Shown here: positions 62,911-64,000 of the stretch, in pieces
Layout: each line of letters begins with the position of its first letter
Position numbering within the stretch: the stretch's first letter is position 1
DNA from: Neobacillus kokaensis
GTDB lineage: Bacteria > Bacillota > Bacilli > Bacillales > Cytobacillaceae
DNA: 64,000 nt
Direction of reading: 5' to 3'
Assembly: GCF_014656545.1 (NCBI RefSeq)
Contig: NZ_BNDS01000002.1
Location: forward strand, 114,877-178,876
Position numbers and translations under genes: made by a program
The notes under the pieces: generated by a model
What the model was told of the DNA's origin: nothing
Seen by the model: the letters and a program-made list of their open reading frames with translations, nothing else
The model's database searches: none

Positions 62911-63822
62911 ATGATACTTTTAAAGCCTCGCGTTGAGTCTGACGAGTTAAAAATATGGAGATTATTAAACAATCGAATGACTCTTCCAGATAAAGATAAA
63001 AAACGTTTTATTTATATGGAAAAAGGATACCAGGGTGAGGTCCTTTTTGATCAATTAACAGCAAACCTGCAGCCTGATTTCTTTATCATAAACGATTTAT
63101 GCCTTGAATTTAACAACTCTGTGTTTCAAATTGACACCACGATTATAGCCCAGGATAGGGTTTTTCCATTCGAGATAAAAAACTATGAAGGTGATTTTTA
63201 TTATGATGACAATACAAAAGGGTTCTTTACATTAAGTAAAGATGAAATTAAAAATCCGCTTGATCAATTGAAACGGAGTAAATCACTACTAAGCCCGCTG
63301 CTCAAAAAACATGGGTTTTATTTACCTCTTGAAGGTTACGTCACCTTTGTAAACCCCGAATTTACGCTATACCAAGCCCCTTTAAATGAACCAATTGTAT
63401 TACCGACACAGCTTAATAAATTTATGAAAAAATTAAACCAAACACCTTCAAATTTAAATGAACGTCACAGAAAACTTGCTGAACTATTAATTTCAATGCA
63501 TCATACCGATTCGCCATATAAGCGGCTGCCTCCTTATGAATACCACCAAGTTGTGAAAGGGTTGACCTGTGCCAGGTGTAATTCGTTTATTCCTTCAGTC
63601 AACGGAAAGTACTTTACGTGTTTATGTGGATATAAGGAGGATGTTGAATCTGCTATTATACGTAGCGTGAAGGAACTTCAGCTACTATTTCCTGATTTAA
63701 AAATTACTACTAGCCTTGTATATGACTGGTGTATGGTGATTCATTCTAAAAAGGTAATTAGGGAAGTTCTTAAGAAAAACTTTGAAGTAAAGGGTGAAAG
63801 ACATCTAAGATACTATATCTAA
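62911..63822 (+). CDS. Nuclease-related domain (NERD) protein with C-terminal zinc ribbon
   Basis: A 303-residue protein. The NERD core has IINDLCLEFNNSVFQIDTTIIAQ and the acid-lysine motif PFEIKNYEGDFYYD (about 87-100), resembling restriction endonuclease folds. A late CARC...CLCG pair is a zinc ribbon. The ATG is poorly spaced from GAGAGGAAG. Function unknown. Confidence 0.83.
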   Translation: MILLKPRVESDELKIWRLLNNRMTLPDKDKKRFIYMEKGYQGEVLFDQLTANLQPDFFIINDLCLEFNNSVFQIDTTIIAQDRVFPFEIKNYEGDFYYDDNTKGFFTLSKDEIKNPLDQLKRSKSLLSPLLKKHGFYLPLEGYVTFVNPEFTLYQAPLNEPIVLPTQLNKFMKKLNQTPSNLNERHRKLAELLISMHHTDSPYKRLPPYEYHQVVKGLTCARCNSFIPSVNGKYFTCLCGYKEDVESAIIRSVKELQLLFPDLKITTSLVYDWCMVIHSKKVIREVLKKNFEVKGERHLRYYI

Positions 63823-63839
63823 GATTTTTGAGTACTCGA

Positions 63840-63994
63840 TACCTCTTTCTAAGTCGATGGTTCCTGATCCATTGACCTTTTTGGAGGATCTTTCTTTTTT
63901 GGGGCACTGGATGTATCTTGCATTGCCTTTTTTGAATAATTTCCTCTTTTTTGGGCAATGGAACCTGTTTGCTTTGACCTTTTTCAATGAGGTG
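63840..63994. repeat. Degenerate tandem repeat of about 51 bp, three units
   Basis: Read on the minus strand, three units each begin AAAAAGGTCA or a variant and carry a CCCAAAAAAGA or similar block some 30 bp later. Two minus-strand frames stay open and both encode repeating KKG...CPKK or KGQ...PKK motifs. This may be the 3' end of a gene that starts beyond the window; I cannot choose a frame. Confidence 0.5.
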
Positions 63995-64000
63995 CCTCTT

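Noticed and set aside
63770..63987. Two overlapping minus-strand ORFs at the right edge as real genes
   Set aside because: Both overlap a tandem repeat, one overlaps the end of the NERD gene, and neither has a clear start signal. Listed as a repeat instead.

Overview
The window is chromosomal DNA of a low-GC, endospore-forming member of the Bacillaceae. The evidence is the gene content and order: the yqeG-yqeH-aroE-yhbY-nadD-yqeK-rsfS-yqeM/comER block, the sporulation genes sda and sigK, the alaS-yrzL-ruvX-yrzB-mltG-trmR-trhP1-trhP2-udk-greA block and the rarA/cymR/mnmA/yrrB/recD2 block all follow the Bacillus pattern, and strong AGGAGG-type ribosome binding sites are used throughout. The genus cannot be fixed from the sequence alone; something like Bacillus or Neobacillus is my inference.

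Layout: (1) 1-1694, the end of comER followed by a decayed IS1182-like element that carries a GC-rich dispersed repeat. (2) 1695-6736, the yqe ribosome-assembly/NAD/shikimate operon. (3) 6737-11122, the DnaA-box-containing sda promoter region, psd and divergent pssA, an uninterrupted sigK, a BNR-type lipoprotein and a small membrane protein. (4) 11195-12994, an M3 oligopeptidase gene broken by one in-frame TAA. (5) 13035-26901, a phenylacetate (paa) catabolic cluster: paaK, the paaABCD epoxygenase genes, an EthD-like gene, paaF, paaG, an aldehyde dehydrogenase, paaH, a thiolase, a further crotonase, the PaaX regulator, an NMO-like flavoprotein and a thioesterase, with paaI divergent. (6) 26902-28132, a stretch of very small genes, including tandem yrzI paralogues and a 28-codon ORF behind a palindromic promoter. 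(7) 28142-48564, mtnN, yrrS, an S9 peptidase, pbpI, greA, udk, the tRNA ho5U genes trhP1/trhP2 with trmR, mltG, yrzB, ruvX, yrzL, T-box-controlled alaS, yrrI, yrzQ, yrzR, yrrD, recD2 and yrrB. (8) 48679-55349, a catabolic module made of a phenylalanine-type amino acid dehydrogenase, 2-oxo acid dehydrogenase E1-alpha, E1-beta and E2, an amino acid permease and a divergent Lrp-type regulator. (9) 55401-63822, mnmA, cysteine desulfurase, cymR, rarA, trhO, an ABC exporter and a NERD-domain protein, ending in a degenerate 51-bp repeat.

The most interesting reading is metabolic. Regions 5 and 8 together could form one route: uptake of phenylalanine, oxidative deamination to phenylpyruvate, oxidative decarboxylation to phenylacetyl-CoA, and then ring epoxidation and beta-oxidation by the Paa enzymes. 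The paa cluster has no recognisable paaE reductase and no fused paaZ; a free-standing aldehyde dehydrogenase and extra crotonases may supply part of the missing chemistry. Candidate operators and a near-consensus CcpA site lie at the promoters. Family assignments come from reading the proteins; the pathway link is inference.
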